The notes: generated by a model from the sequence alone, not told the origin. Shown: positions 11,501-21,902, counted from the first letter of the stretch. The stretch is 64,000 bases of DNA from Brienomyrus brachyistius (GCF_023856365.1 NC_064554.1:1851001-1915000); one strand, 5' to 3'. Numbers and translations: made by a program.

Positions 11501-14500
11501 GACAAGCATTTGAGCCCGGCGACGGCTCAGTGAGTATAAATGCAGCTCACAGGACCCGGCTACCTTTGTAAAGCTCCGCCGTCTTCTCCAACTCCTCTAA
11601 CCTCTTCACCAGTCCGTCTGCAACAAGACCACAGGTGTGTCACCACTGTACAGAGAAGCCCAGCACACAGGCCTACACAAATTCTGTACGATAGGGTAGC
11701 ATTTCCCAATCCGGTCCTTGGAAACCTGCATACGGTCCACATTTTTGCTGCCAGACAGCTGGGAGGGAGCAAAAACATGGACTGTCTATGAGGACTGGAT
11801 TGGGAAACACTGCACTAGGGAAATGGCGCTCAGATTGCCCAGCTCACCATTGCAGAGAATGGCGCGACTCAGCCCCAGGGCATCAGCCGTGCCTGAGCTC
11901 ATGTTCTCCACTAGCCGATGCTTCACCTTCTTCAGAACTGAAACACAAACCACACTGATATCAGACATAGGCACTGCTGTGAACCTCAGTGGTCACATTC
12001 CTCCATATCTTATTGCTGCCTTCATCTGCTTAGCAATCTCCCTCCTTCTCCCTTACTCCACACAGTACCTCCACCCCTTACTCCACACAGTACCTCCATC
12101 CTGTACTCCACACAGTACCTCCGTCCCTTACTCCACAAAGTACTTCCATCCCTTACTCCACAAAGTACCTCCGTCCCTTACTCCACAAAGTACTTCCGTC
12201 CCTTATTCCACAAAGTGCCTCCGTCCCTTACTCCACACAGTACCTATGTCCAGTGATTTTCCCTGCTTGGGGTCAGCCTGCAGTTTGTTGTAATGAATGG
12301 TAGCTTCACCCTGTTTAGAAAATAGAAAGCAAAGAATTAGCTTAACAAAAGATAGGAGTAGGGAAATGTGGAAAAACTAAAGATAATTATAAATCCAGCA
12401 GTATTTCATACTGCCAAGGCCAACCAAGGTCTTTTAAGGAACAGCAGCCCATCCCGGGCTAACCTGGGATTAGATCCAGGCCCCTCTGTGACTCTTTACT
12501 GATTTAGTGGTTAAAACATGCATGGAAGGAAAACCTCTAAAAATGTGCAAGGCAGTCAATACAAGCGGAGACCAACATCAGCAAGACACTAATCCTTAAC
12601 TTTTGATAGCAACCAACAAACCCATTTATCCACTGGTGCCTGGAAAAACAAACACACCAGGCCAGCACTTTACAGGGTCTCGGCACAAAGGGATGTCCAG
12701 ACAACACTTCTAATGGACACGTGGGCATGTCACATGACACAAAGACAAAGCATCTCGCTTGGCTGCAGACCATTACAGCTGCAAAGGGGGAAACACCATA
12801 TTTCCAGCAACTGCATGACTAAAGGAGCATGCTGCTTCCACCTGTGAGTGCCTGTACCCCACCTTTCATAATTATTATTGTAGTTATTAATACTTATTAA
12901 TAGGTATATCTGCATAAATGAGCACTGACATTTTATAAAGTGCATCTGTTATAATGACAGTATAATTATACTGACAATTTTAGTGATAATTAGTGAATAT
13001 TTGAACTGGATAGTTCATGTTCAAATAAATCCATCCATCCATCCATTTTCCAAACCGCTTATCCTATTGGGTCGCGGGGGGTCCGGAGCCTATCCCGGAA
13101 TCAATGGGCACGAGGCAGGGAACAACCCAGGATGGGGGGCCAGCCCATCGCAGGGCACACTCACACACCATTCACTCACACATGCACACCTATGGGCAAT
13201 TCAGCAACTCCAATTAGCCTCAGCATGTTTTTAGACTGTGGGGGGAAACCGGAGTACCCGGAGGAAACCCCACGACGACACGGGGAGAACATGCAAACTC
13301 CGCACACATGTGACCCAGGCGGAGACTCGAACCCGGGTCCCAGAGGTGTGAGGCGACAGTGCTAACCACTGCACCACCATGCCGCCCCCAAATAAATCCT
13401 CTTTACAGAATTTAAATTTATAAAAATAAACCAGAGAGAACCATGGCCGTGTATTTAGAATGTCTCTAAGATCACATATCCATTTAATCATTGATGCGTT
13501 TAATACCATAAGAGCATGATATATAAAGCTATAAAAGAACAGCAGAATATCTGCCAATGTCCATTCACACTCTGCAGCTCCAAGCCCACCTGCACAGCCT
13601 GGATCATCTTAGCCACCTCCACCTTGGTCTTGCCCTTGACAGGTTTTCCATTCACCCCGGTGATCTCATCTCCGGCTGCAAGGGTCCCATCCAGCGCAGC
13701 CGGCGTGTTGTCAAACACCTGGAAGGGAATGAGGAACAGCTGAAGGCTGATGCCGTAACAGGTGTCATTACGCAGAGGTACGGAAGCAGCGATGGGGACT
13801 AAACCCGAGAAAGACCTGTAAGTACGAATTTAGAGTCTTAATCACAGATATAATGAACCATTTAATCATTCATGGGAAATCAGCCCTTGAATAAATGGGA
13901 CACATCAGAATACCTGTATTTATACAGATATATGTGTTTGCTCATTCATACACAAGCAACAGAAAAACATATAGGGTCAACACAAGGTTCTCGCACCTGC
14001 ACATTCCACAGAGTAAAGTCATCACAAGGTTCTCGCACTTGCACCCTCCACAGGGTAAAGTTATCACAAGGTTCTTGCACCTGCACCCTCCACAGGGTAA
14101 AGTCATCACAAGGTTCTCGTACCTGTACTATGTAGAGACAGGGGCAGTACTGGGCTCCCCCTCCAATGCTGATGCCTATGAGGTTCTGCGCATCCTTCTT
14201 TAGGGTCACAGTTCCGGGGACAGTCGGGATCCCTCTACGGGGGACCAACCTTGACTTTACCTCAAATCTCACAATACAGTACAATTTTTTAAATGTAAAA
14301 TTAAATTGAAATTGCTTTTTCTTGAAATTGCTTCAATAAGAATGTTTCCTTATACTCTTACATGGCAACTGTAGTATTATAAAATACTCTTTGGAAGCTG
14401 CTTCAGCCAGTATATACACTCTCAGAAAAAAGAGAGTAAAAAATGTGTACCTTTGGTTGTCACTGGGGTTGTACCCTTGTAATTATACCTTTTAAAGTAC

Positions 14501-14805
14501 ATAAATTGCGGAACATCCCAAAGGTACAAACAGCATTAATATACCATCAGTAGTACAAAAATGCTACAGTCCATTTCTGTACCTTAAAAGGTACCTTTAC
14601 CTACAACTAAGGGTACAATTGCCATATAATAGTATAAGGAAACACTCTTATTGAATTTATGGTATTTCTACAATTGGCAACATTTTTATAACATTACAAA
14701 GAACAGACTGATGACAAAATTACTAATTCGGGAGGTGATCTGTCAGTATTAGTTAAAAACTTACAGTTTGTCTTCCTCCAGCTCATAGTCCATGTCTGTG
14801 AACAT
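5595..14805 (-). CDS. pick1: PICK1, PDZ-BAR scaffold protein (12 coding exons)
   Basis: PICK1 is a peripheral membrane scaffold. Its PDZ domain binds C-terminal tails (PKC alpha, AMPA-receptor subunits) and its BAR domain binds curved membranes. The exons, all with GT-AG borders and compatible phases, are 14805-14765, 14234-14123, 13718-13590, 12310-12244, 11937-11848, 11617-11564, 11331-11269, 11125-10992, 10678-10586, 10456-10406, 9700-9556 and 5866-5595. They total 1251 nt, or 416 residues, against 415 in human PICK1. PDZ is about residues 20-105 ([16 protein letters not shown] holds the Lys27-Asp28 ligand-binding pair). BAR is about 145-360 ([37 protein letters not shown]). The C-terminus is acidic (GDEDEEEEE). 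The ATG at 14805 matches the conserved N-terminus [14 protein letters not shown]. Bases 14806-14843 are 5' UTR behind an acceptor, so a non-coding exon lies further upstream. No disabling change is seen. Intron 11 is swollen by Rex3. Confidence 0.97.
5990..8703 (-). pseudogene. Rex3 endonuclease/reverse transcriptase polyprotein, inactive
   Basis: It encoded the enzyme for target-primed reverse transcription. The N-terminal AP-type endonuclease (about 8703-7960) shows [27 protein letters not shown] and STDHYLVVG. The reverse transcriptase (about 7698-6540) shows [31 protein letters not shown] and [12 protein letters not shown], the last being the catalytic Asp-Asp box. The C-terminal part (about 6550-6000) has [14 protein letters not shown] and [16 protein letters not shown] stop separates endonuclease and RT, the frame changes near 6745 and again near 6550, and a deletion of about 240 bp directly follows FADD. 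The last segment is in frame with the pick1 terminal exon across the intron (see findings). Confidence 0.92.
8937..9314 (-). mobile_element. tRNA-derived SINE copy 2, nested in Rex3 5' leader
   Basis: The SINE occupies 8949-9302 and has a perfect 12-bp target duplication GCAAGGGAAACC (8937-8948 and 9303-9314). The flanking bases on both sides belong to Rex3, so this SINE inserted after the Rex3. Same family as 1726-2086, with an intact B-box and an (ATGG) tail of only about two units. Confidence 0.95.
9893..10023. mobile_element. Short foldback MITE in pick1 intron 10
   Basis: About 131 bp with complementary ends of about 39 bp. Both arms read CTGAGG-CAGAA-GAAAAATGATTG then TCAGAGA in outward orientation. 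No protein coding and no unambiguous target duplication. It lies between exons 10406-10456 and 9556-9700 of pick1. Confidence 0.75.
10165..10379 (-). mobile_element. tRNA-derived SINE of a second family, in pick1 intron 10
   Basis: On the minus strand it begins GGGCAGTGTTGTC, has an A-box-like AAAGGTTAGGGAAGC and a degraded B box GGTTTGAATCCCC, and runs into TTAACTGC-like and GGACACATTTCATTG sequence. This arrangement is frequent in fish genomes. It is different from the (ATGG)n-tailed family. Confidence 0.7.
10728..10938. mobile_element. Tc1-derived MITE (inverted ends AGTCAAAAGTTTGGACAC)
   Basis: Ends at 10732-10752 and 10914-10934 are inverted copies of TAGTCAAAAGTTTGGACAC, a known fish Tc1-type terminus. 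The interior of about 160 bp has no transposase. It lies in pick1 intron 8, between exons 10992-11125 and 10586-10678. Confidence 0.75.
11689..11820. mobile_element. hAT-like foldback MITE in pick1 intron 5
   Basis: The element spans 11697-11812 with inverted ends (CAGTGTTTCCCAATCC form) and internal complementary GCAAAAA-CATGG/CCA segments. Flanking octamers CGATAGGG and CACTAGGG agree at six of eight positions, which fits an old hAT target duplication. Confidence 0.7.
12050..12246. repeat. 25-bp minisatellite, about 8 copies, in pick1 intron 4
   Basis: Units of 25 bp resembling CTTACTCCACACAGTACCTC repeat without spacers from about 12050 to 12246. The last unit abuts the splice donor of pick1 exon 12310-12244, so the donor-side bases CAGTACCTATG merge with the repeat. 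Direct tandem repetition without unique spacers excludes CRISPR. Confidence 0.9.
13022..13399 (-). mobile_element. tRNA-derived SINE, (ATGG)n-tailed family, copy 3
   Basis: The body is 13033-13388. A perfect 11-bp target duplication CAAATAAATCC flanks it (13022-13032, 13389-13399). It is full length with clean A and B boxes and lies in pick1 intron 3. Confidence 0.94.
13981..14123. repeat. 42-bp tandem repeat spanning the pick1 exon 2 splice donor
   Basis: CACAAGG starts at 13981, 14023, 14065 and 14107, an exact 42-bp period for about 3.4 units. Each unit carries, on the minus strand, a GTGCGAG, GTGCAAG or GTACGAG donor-like site, at 14122 (the normal donor), 14080, 14038 and 13996. The frame of exon 2 stays open through all units to about 13946. 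Confidence 0.95.
14332..14657. mobile_element. Non-autonomous DNA element with about 40-bp inverted ends
   Basis: TTCAATAAGAATGTTTCCTT at 14332 is matched, inverted, by the sequence ending at 14657, and the pairing continues inward through TATACTCTTACATGGCAA. The interior holds GTACC/GGTAC-rich sequence including CTTAAAAGGTACC. No transposase and no clear target duplication. It lies in pick1 intron 1. Family unknown. Confidence 0.65.
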
Positions 14806-15828
14806 CGCGAAAGTTTATAAGCGTCTACGGCGTTGGTATCCTGCTGGCAGTGAAAAAAAAAACTCTAAGGTAATATAAAAGGCATACGGCGCAGCATTTG
14901 CAATAACCATTCATCTGTACAACCGCAGGCTAACATTAAGTGCTGCGTTTGCTAATACCTTGTTAATAACACCAGCAGCAATGTCAGTTTCGACTGGGCA
15001 CCGCTTATCGGGGGTGTTCATGCAGCCACCACCGTCACAGCTGGTGTCACCTGTACTGCTGATAGCTGCCTAGTTTTGACAGCGAGAACAAAATATTCCA
15101 ATAGCTACGACAGGCAAGCACAGCACATTATTAAATTAACGCCAGACTTTATTAATAAATAGAGAATTAGGTGCACTGCTCACATAAACGAAACACTACC
15201 GGTTTGTAAGGCCGTTTTTTGCCAGCCGCATACGTAAAAAGATTCAGAGATCAACCCACCTTTGAGGCTAGTTAGCAAGCTAGCTATCTCAGACACAGCC
15301 GAAGATGACAATTTCACGGGGAAATAAAGGAACCATACGTTTTCATGTACTATTTACAAGATAAACAAGCCACAACTATTATTCACATTTTTATTCTCAA
15401 GTAAGCGGATACCAGTAGTAGGTTACTGTTTGTTTAATGTCGTCACTTCCGGCAATTAACCGGAAATGTGTCTTATTCGGTGTTGCCGTATAATAAAATG
15501 CATGAGCCGTGGGCAAGTATCATTCCCACCACAAATGATGTGCAGTGTTTGAACCATATGTTGCCGAGTGCGGGGAAATGAAGATCATAGTCTGCTGTAA
15601 GATAAATAATCTTATCTTGAAATAATAAGTGCTTAACGTATGTTATTGTTATGGTACCCAGAAATTTTAGCCAACAAGTAGTTTGTCTACTCATATAGAA
15701 TACCTAGATGACGTTAGTCTTATTAATAAAAAATACTCGTTTACATTATGTTTGCAATGTCTAAATAGGAAAAATATAAATTTATTTATAAAAGGATACA
15801 GGTTTGCACTTTGGCTTTTTAAGGTAAA
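14806..15828. other. pick1 5' UTR and upstream DNA; no other gene seen
   Basis: The 5' UTR exon part is 14806-14843, preceded by a polypyrimidine-CAG acceptor. The first, non-coding exon and the promoter should lie upstream, at higher coordinates. I could not place a TATA box or a convincing first donor. 15190-15480 is moderately CpG-containing and is the likeliest promoter stretch, by inference only. Confidence 0.35.
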
Positions 15829-16200
15829 ATGTTTATTGCTGGGGGCGGCATGGTGGTGCGGTGGTTAGCACTGTTGCCTCACACCTCTGGGACCTGGGTT
15901 CGAGTCTCCGCCTGGGTCACATGTGTGTGGAGTTTGCATGTTCTCCCCATGTTGTCGTGGGGTTTCCTCCGGGTACTCCGGTTTCCCCTCACAGTCCAAA
16001 AACATGCTGAGGCTAATTGGAGTTGCTAAATTGCCCATGGTGTGTGAGTGACTGGTGTGTGAGTGTGCCCTGCGATGGGCTGGCCCCCCATCCTGGGTTG
16101 TTCCCTGCCTCGTGCCCATTGCTTCCGGGATAGGCTCCGGAGCCCCCGCGACCCAGTAGGATAAGCGGTTTGGAAAATGGATGGATGGATGTTTATTGCT
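15829..16200 (+). mobile_element. tRNA-derived SINE, (ATGG)n-tailed family, copy 4
   Basis: The body is 15841-16188 on the plus strand. A perfect 12-bp target duplication ATGTTTATTGCT flanks it (15829-15840, 16189-16200). It begins GGGGGCGGCATGGTGGTGCG and ends TGGAAAATGG followed by ATGG units. Confidence 0.95.
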
Positions 16201-17957
16201 CTTACATTTAAATTCTTAAATTTGATTATCATTTACAAAGGGTTTCGTTGGTAAAAGGGGCATAAGCTTAAATTTAACTTTTTCATCCCACCCATTAACC
16301 ACTGCAGCCATCTCAAATTGTTAAATCCAATCTGACCATTCCCGGTTTACACCAGTGAACGTATACGGCATAAAGACTGGCCGACTGAGGGCACGCGCGC
16401 TTACTCCCGATACCTCATGCTGCCCGGATTGACGGAACTCCTGATGTGGAGATAGCGGATGCCGACGCTCCCTGCTCACTTTGTGACATGATTATGCAAG
16501 CTGTAACACACACACAAAGTCGGCAGTATCCCACCACTGTCAACCGCGGTAAAGATAGTTTGCGATTCGGGATTCCTTTGAGTTTATCTGGACAATGCGG
16601 TGAGGTAAACTAGTAAACACAGAGTTATTCGTGATTCGGATGACGTCATTCCTCGCCCAGAAGTCTGCCGATATTATACTTTGCCGTTTTAAAACGCGAA
16701 TAATAAAAAATAACTTAACCATATAAACAGGTCCAGGCAGGCTCATTCTGATCAGTCTGATTTGTGAATTTTTTCGTCTGCCAGTGACTGATAAGTGCTG
16801 AGACAGAAGGAATTCAAAACACATGCCACATTCCATAGCAATATATTGGCTACATCACAGACCAGTGGCCAAAGCACCAAACTAGGCCCAAATGTGGTCG
16901 GTCAGTCATAGGTCAGTGTATGTATTAGTCAGATGGTGGGAAAAAAGCACTGTTTTTACACATGAACCTTACTTATAATGAACATACCCTCATAAATCAC
17001 CATTTCCATGTTGTTTTTGACAAAACATGATTTGTGGAAAAATTCACAAATGTATTTACTCACATGTCATCACTCAGTGTAGCTGTATGGCCACATGCCA
17101 ATACATGGGCTATGCCAAATATATTTTGCCATGGCATATTTCTGTTTTCAAGGTGGTTGTGCCCTTCTTCTTTAATTTGTCTTGTTTTTCTTTTTAAATT
17201 GCATATTCATTATAACATGGATGGCAATAATAAGAGACAACATATCCAGTTCATGTCCAGTATTCTATTATAATAAACTTTTACATTACATTATATACCA
17301 GAGACAGCAAAAATAATTTTGTCTAGTATACTTTATCTTGGTGTATTTCCTTTCTATATTATTATTATTACACTCCGCCAAACTACAAACTCATATCCAA
17401 TTTCTTCCTAATGAATTTTTCCAGAACTGTACAGAATATGTTGCCGCAGTTCCCTGATATGTCATTGTGCGCTCATAATATATTCTTGAGCTCACCAGCT
17501 AGTTTCTGGTGAGCAACTGATATTTTTACTACGTAAAATGTAAGGGTGATCCAGACTACAGGGATGAGTACGTTTTGTGTGTCATTTGTAGGCGGTGGTT
17601 TCACCTTAAGTGCACAAAGTCAACTGATCATTTATTTGTTGCTTATTGTCCACAAATGTCTAATGTGTTCTAGCTGAATCAGTGAATGTGAGTAAATTTT
17701 GACTGGGAATAAAAAAATCAGATTTTTAGTTTTACATGCTAAGAATTACAAACAACAAAAGTTGTGCCAACGTATTCTCCTTTGTTCAGATGATTTATCT
17801 TTCATATGCGTAAAAACTAAAAATTTGAGTTAAAAATGCTAAGAATTCAAAACCACAAAATACGTGCCATCTAATTATTATAAATGAAGATAACAAAACA
17901 GTCAAATAGCATGTTTATTTAGAACATTATAGTAATAAATAATAGCAGACAGATTTT
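16201..17957. other. Geneless AT-rich stretch
   Basis: Only short open frames without recognisable domains or codon structure. Two diverged copies of a sequence containing TGCTAAGAATT and CAAAA-ACGTGCCA (near 17740 and 17840) hint at an old local duplication. Nothing else is supported. Confidence 0.4.
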
Positions 17958-18138
17958 GAGGATCCCTGTGGGGAATGACAGCAAACTTGACTGTGAAGGG
18001 TAGTTACCAATTGTGGCACCTACTGTATAGGGAGCTGGGGGTCACAGGCCTTGCTCAAGGGCCCCCACATGCCCTGACACTGGGCTTGAATGGGTGACCT
18101 TTGAGCCATGAGTAGAGAGGCTTAACTCACACAGCCAC
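17958..18138 (-). mobile_element. tRNA-derived SINE of a third family, degenerate
   Basis: It shares its layout with the SINE at 49357-49577: a GATCCC-GTGGGGAA-like 3' side, then GGGAGCTG, GGCCTTGCTCAAGG, and on the minus strand a worn B box (GTTCAAGCCC-like) and an A-box region ending GTGTGGCT. No target duplication recognised. Confidence 0.6.
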
Positions 18139-19040
18139 ATACTCAGGTGTATGGAACATAAGCTGAATAAAGTGCTAACAGAAAAAAACTGTTTACAGAG
18201 TTTTGGCAGCATCATAGTCCACAGGTGGCAGCATGTAGCTCAGTGGGTTAAACCTCTGACCCAAAGATTCCCTGCTCAACCCCAACTAGCACATGTTTCT
18301 TCAAAACGTAGAAGTTTGAGTTGCCCTCAAAACTAAAGTGCAGTAAGTTGCCTTAAAATCTGAAGTTTTTTTTTTTTTTTTTACACTGAACGGATTGACG
18401 CAGTAACTGACCACTCGAGACAGTATGCTACATAAAGTGCAATTAAAAACAAAATCACAAACGGAATATTCCAGATAATTTCAAAATTTAAAACTTCTTA
18501 ACTCCTAAATGTTATGTAGTGCAACAACTTTCGGCTCTTCTGCCGACTGAAAAACTGCTTATCCAACACGTTAGTTTCCAGGGGTTGTCAGTTCCATTAG
18601 CAATCTCCTATGCAATCGAACAATAACTAATTGAGAACGGCGATTGGATGGACGTCGATTAGGGTACCGACTGGAGCTTGGCACAAGTTCAGGGGGTTTC
18701 CTACATAGAGGTTCCTGTGGTCAAAAGAGCGTCTGCAAATAATTTTAAAAACCCCAAATATGTGAACACCTTATTATCCATTACATTTATTTTTGTTTTT
18801 AAGTTACGTTAAGCCTTTTCACATTAAGCCTTTCCTTATAATGGGCGTCAATAGAGGGGAAAACGCGTAATGTAATATATTACTAACATTTCGGTTTTGA
18901 TTTTTTTGTCAGGTGAAAGTCTTTATGACCAGATATGTGAGAAATTTGGTGATTTTTGGTGGTTGTTTTGGCACATTAAGTTACGTTAACTTTCACACCC
19001 TTTTAGGAAATTTTCACACTCAAACTGACTACTCATTATT

Positions 19041-19337
19041 GTAGGTGTCATGACCTGCTCGTCGGCTCCTCATGTGTGCCACGCCCCCTGCTTACCCACG
19101 TGTTCTTTCCCGATCGTACCCAGCTGTGTCTGATTATTTTCAATCAGTCCTGTGTATTTCAGTCCGTGTCTTACCTGAGTCCTTTGTCTGTCATTGATGT
19201 TGTCAGTGGATGTTCGTGCTTTATCCCGATTAGACCCTTCTTTTGCCCCGTTATCCGTCTGCCTGCCTATTCTTGGTCGCTCGTGCTGCCTGAGCGATCT
19301 TCCGTCCGGCACGTCCGACGTTTCCCGTGACAGTAGG
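19041..19337 (+). mobile_element. Solo LTR with 5-bp target duplication
   Basis: An LTR of 287 bp, 19046-19332, starts TGTCATGACC and ends CGTGACA. It is flanked by GTAGG on both sides (19041-19045, 19333-19337). It is clearly related to the LTRs at 58.0 and 60.2 kb (shared GTGTGCCACGCCCCCTG, CCTGTGTATTT and CATTGATG). It sits exactly at the 3' splice acceptor of a Harbinger transposase remnant, whose sequence resumes at 19333. Confidence 0.9.
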
Positions 19338-19710
19338 GGAGTTCAGTGGTTACCTACTTGGTGACAGGGGGTGCCCATGCCAGCCCTATCCGCTGACCCC
19401 ATACCCTGATCCTGAACCTGGCACACAGCAAATATATAACTTGGCACATAGCAGGACCCAGGCCAGAAAAGAGATGACCCTGGGCATACTGAAGGCCCGT
19501 TTCCAGTTCCTTCGTTGGCTCTGTGGCACCCCAGAAAGGGCCTGTGATATCATTGACACATGCGTCGTCCTGCACAATATTGCAATGATGAGAAGAGAAA
19601 CCTGGGTTGCTGCACCAGAGACTGACCCTGATAACAACCCTGACATTCCTGTTGATGCAACAGATGGACAAGCTGTTCGAAACGCAATCTGTTCTAATCA
19701 TTTCCAGTAA
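19338..19710 (+). pseudogene. PIF/Harbinger transposase, C-terminal exon remnant
   Basis: The frame contains LLGDRGCPCQPYPLTPYPD, YNLAHSRTQARKEMTLGILK and DIIDTCVVLHNIAMMRR. These are the last third of the Harbinger DDE domain: the Glu lies in the RKEMTLG region and the family motif VLHNIA follows. The N-terminal exons with the first Asp are not found upstream, and a solo LTR interrupts the exon start. Together with a Myb/SANT-like frame at 21.4-21.6 kb on the other strand, it marks an old, disrupted Harbinger element. Confidence 0.85.
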
Positions 19711-20649
19711 ATAAGTGTCAAATAAATACAAATGACAATCATTTTATGAACTCTTCTGTATTTCTTGTAATTGAATATGCAAAACGGCTTTTTAATATTT
19801 TGTTTAGAAAGACGATCCAAAATAATGATTGTGCCACTACCCACCTTTAACTGATGTTCCAATATTTGTATTTCCATTTGGTTTTTCTGCATTTTTTGTT
19901 TAATGTGTACCATTTCCAGATCCAATTTTTCAGTTTGTTTATCAAGGTAGATTTCGTAGAACTGCATTACAGGGAGCTATTAGAATACGCAAAAAGTTAC
20001 ATCTTGGCAGTATTGCACTGTGAAAATTGTACCACTATAAATATAACTTAGAAAATAGACACTTGTAGCTAAAGACATTTTCATTTAATGAGAAGAATGA
20101 TTCTTACTCCAATTTTTCAATAACTGGTTGGCAAATACTGAAGCATCTTACAGAGGTAAACTGAGCTGTGGCTGTGGATGCAGTCGGCTCACTCTGGTGA
20201 TTTTCTGCATTGCTCTGTGAAGAATGGATAAATGTTTTAAAATGGTGCATCACTTACATGACAAGCAAAGGTAATGTTACAAAGTGCATACCATAGGCCC
20301 CCTGTGACAGCTGACATGGTGTCTTCATCCTGTAGTGAATATTATCTCTTACTTGCATACACCAATAATGAAAGAAATAGTATGAAAAATTACGAGAAGA
20401 GTATGTACCATTTCATGGGTGTCTGGCGGTTCCACAACAGATTACTCCATCAGTAACTGCAATGAACAGGCAATTCATAAACAGAAATGTGACCCAGTCT
20501 TTCAAATATCACAGTCTTTCAACAGTATGTACATGACATCTATCAAATTATACTCATCTATAAATGTAAATAAATTACGATCAGTTTGAATATGATGGGT
20601 TTGATGATGAGTTTAATGGATGGCCATCACTGAGCCAACACTGGACAAA

Positions 20650-21016
20650 TGCACATACATCCATCCATTTTCCAAACCGCTTATCCTACTGGGTCGCGGG
20701 GGGTCCGGAGCTTATCCTGGAAGCAACAGGCACGAGGCAGGGAACAACTCAGGATGGGGGGCCAGCCCATCGCAGGACACACTCACACACCAGACACTCA
20801 CACATGCACACCTATGGGCAATTTAGTAACTCCAATTAGCCTCAGCAACTGTGGGGGGAAACCGGAGTACCTGGAGGAAACCCCACGACGACATGGGGAG
20901 AACACGCAAACTCCACACATACATGTAACCCAGGCAGAGACTCGATCCTGGGTCCCAGAGGTGTGAGGCAACAATGCTAACCACTGCACCACCATGCCAC
21001 CCCCTGCACATACATC
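20650..21016 (-). mobile_element. tRNA-derived SINE, (ATGG)n-tailed family, copy 5
   Basis: The body is 20662-21004. The target duplication TGCACATACATC (20650-20661, 21005-21016) is perfect over 12 bp. It has an internal deletion of about 15 bp in the stretch that reads CAGCATGTTTTTGGACTGTG in other copies. It is nested in the Harbinger remnant. Confidence 0.94.
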
Positions 21017-21028
21017 ATTCATATGAAT

Positions 21029-21320
21029 TACAGTGGGGAAAATAAGTATTGAACACGTCAACATTTTTTACAGTAAATATATTTCTAATGGGGCTATTCA
21101 CATGAAATTTACACCAGATGTCGGTAACAACCAAAATAATCCACACATACAAAGAAATAAAAACAAATAAATCCACAAACTAAGTTATGTGTAATAAAGT
21201 GAAATGACACTGGGAATAAGTATTGAACACGCTTACTGAAATTTATTTAATATTTAGTAGAAAAGCCTTTGTGGATAATGTCACCTTCAAGACACCTCCT
21301 GTATGGAGAAGCTAATCCTT
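21029..21320. mobile_element. Tc1-like element terminus, truncated
   Basis: It starts at TA (21029-21030) followed by CAGTGGGGAAAATAAGTATT, a known long inverted terminus of a fish Tc1 subfamily. A second motif GGGAATAAGTATTGAACACG occurs near 21211. No transposase follows, so it is a truncated or internally deleted copy. Confidence 0.7.
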
Positions 21321-21424
21321 TGAAGTCCGTTACTGGATTTACTACATTAAATTATAATTAATCTGACACATAGGAAATAAAACGTTGCATTCAGTAGCCT
21401 CAGTACAATGAACACTACTTCCGC

Positions 21425-21583
21425 GTTTAATTTGTCGGCCGCTTTTTGCCAGCCGTCTTTTCTGGTTTGGGCTGCTTTTGCCGTGTTACCTCTTGTGCTT
21501 ATTAGCTCTTGAAATTCTTCATATCCTTCTAGTAGGAGGTCCTGCTCCGCTTCTGTGAAAAGGTGCGTCCTTCCTTTCCTCAT
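21425..21583 (-). pseudogene. Myb/SANT-like protein of Harbinger element, first-exon remnant
   Basis: From ATG at 21583 the minus strand reads LFTEAEQDLLLEGYEEFQ and ARKDGWQKAADKLN-like sequence (TRKDGWQKAADKLN). This is the trihelix/Myb-SANT-like domain that Harbinger elements encode alongside their transposase to bind the element ends. The later exons were not found. With 19338-19710 it outlines one old element in which the two genes converge. Confidence 0.75.
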
Positions 21584-21784
21584 TTTGTTGCAGCCTATCA
21601 AGGACTTGCTGATCAAGTTTTCTAAACTCGATATATATGGGCTTTTCAAGCAGCGCAGGTGCGTGCAATCATCTCGGATGAATGGATCCAGCTAGAATAA
21701 TGTACTACACAGCTGCGTTTGAAAAATCGACTTATCCAGGATAAGGCATCTGATCTCGGGTGATTTAAGCGACGTACGGATATT

Positions 21785-21902
21785 ACCCCCTGGTCTGTCA
21801 TTGATGTCTTGTGTCCTGCATTTGGAGTGATTCCAAATAAACCCTTCGATCCTGATTCATCGTCTCCCAGTTCCTGCGTCTCTGTCCAGCAATCATAACA
21901 GT
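21785..21902 (+). mobile_element. LTR fragment related to the TGTCAT...TGACA family
   Basis: It contains GGTCTGTCATTGATGTCTTG, a polyadenylation-like AATAAACCC and an end CAATCATAACA. These correspond in order to the R-U5 part of the LTRs at 19.0, 34.1, 58.0 and 60.2 kb, but the U3 part is missing. Confidence 0.55.

Noticed and set aside
12050..12246. Regular short repeats resembling a CRISPR array (also 13981-14123)
   Set aside because: Units are contiguous with no unique spacers, in introns of a vertebrate gene. They are minisatellites.
11969..12293. 191-codon plus frame across the 25-bp repeat
   Set aside because: Lies antisense to pick1 and is made mostly of minisatellite. No domain.
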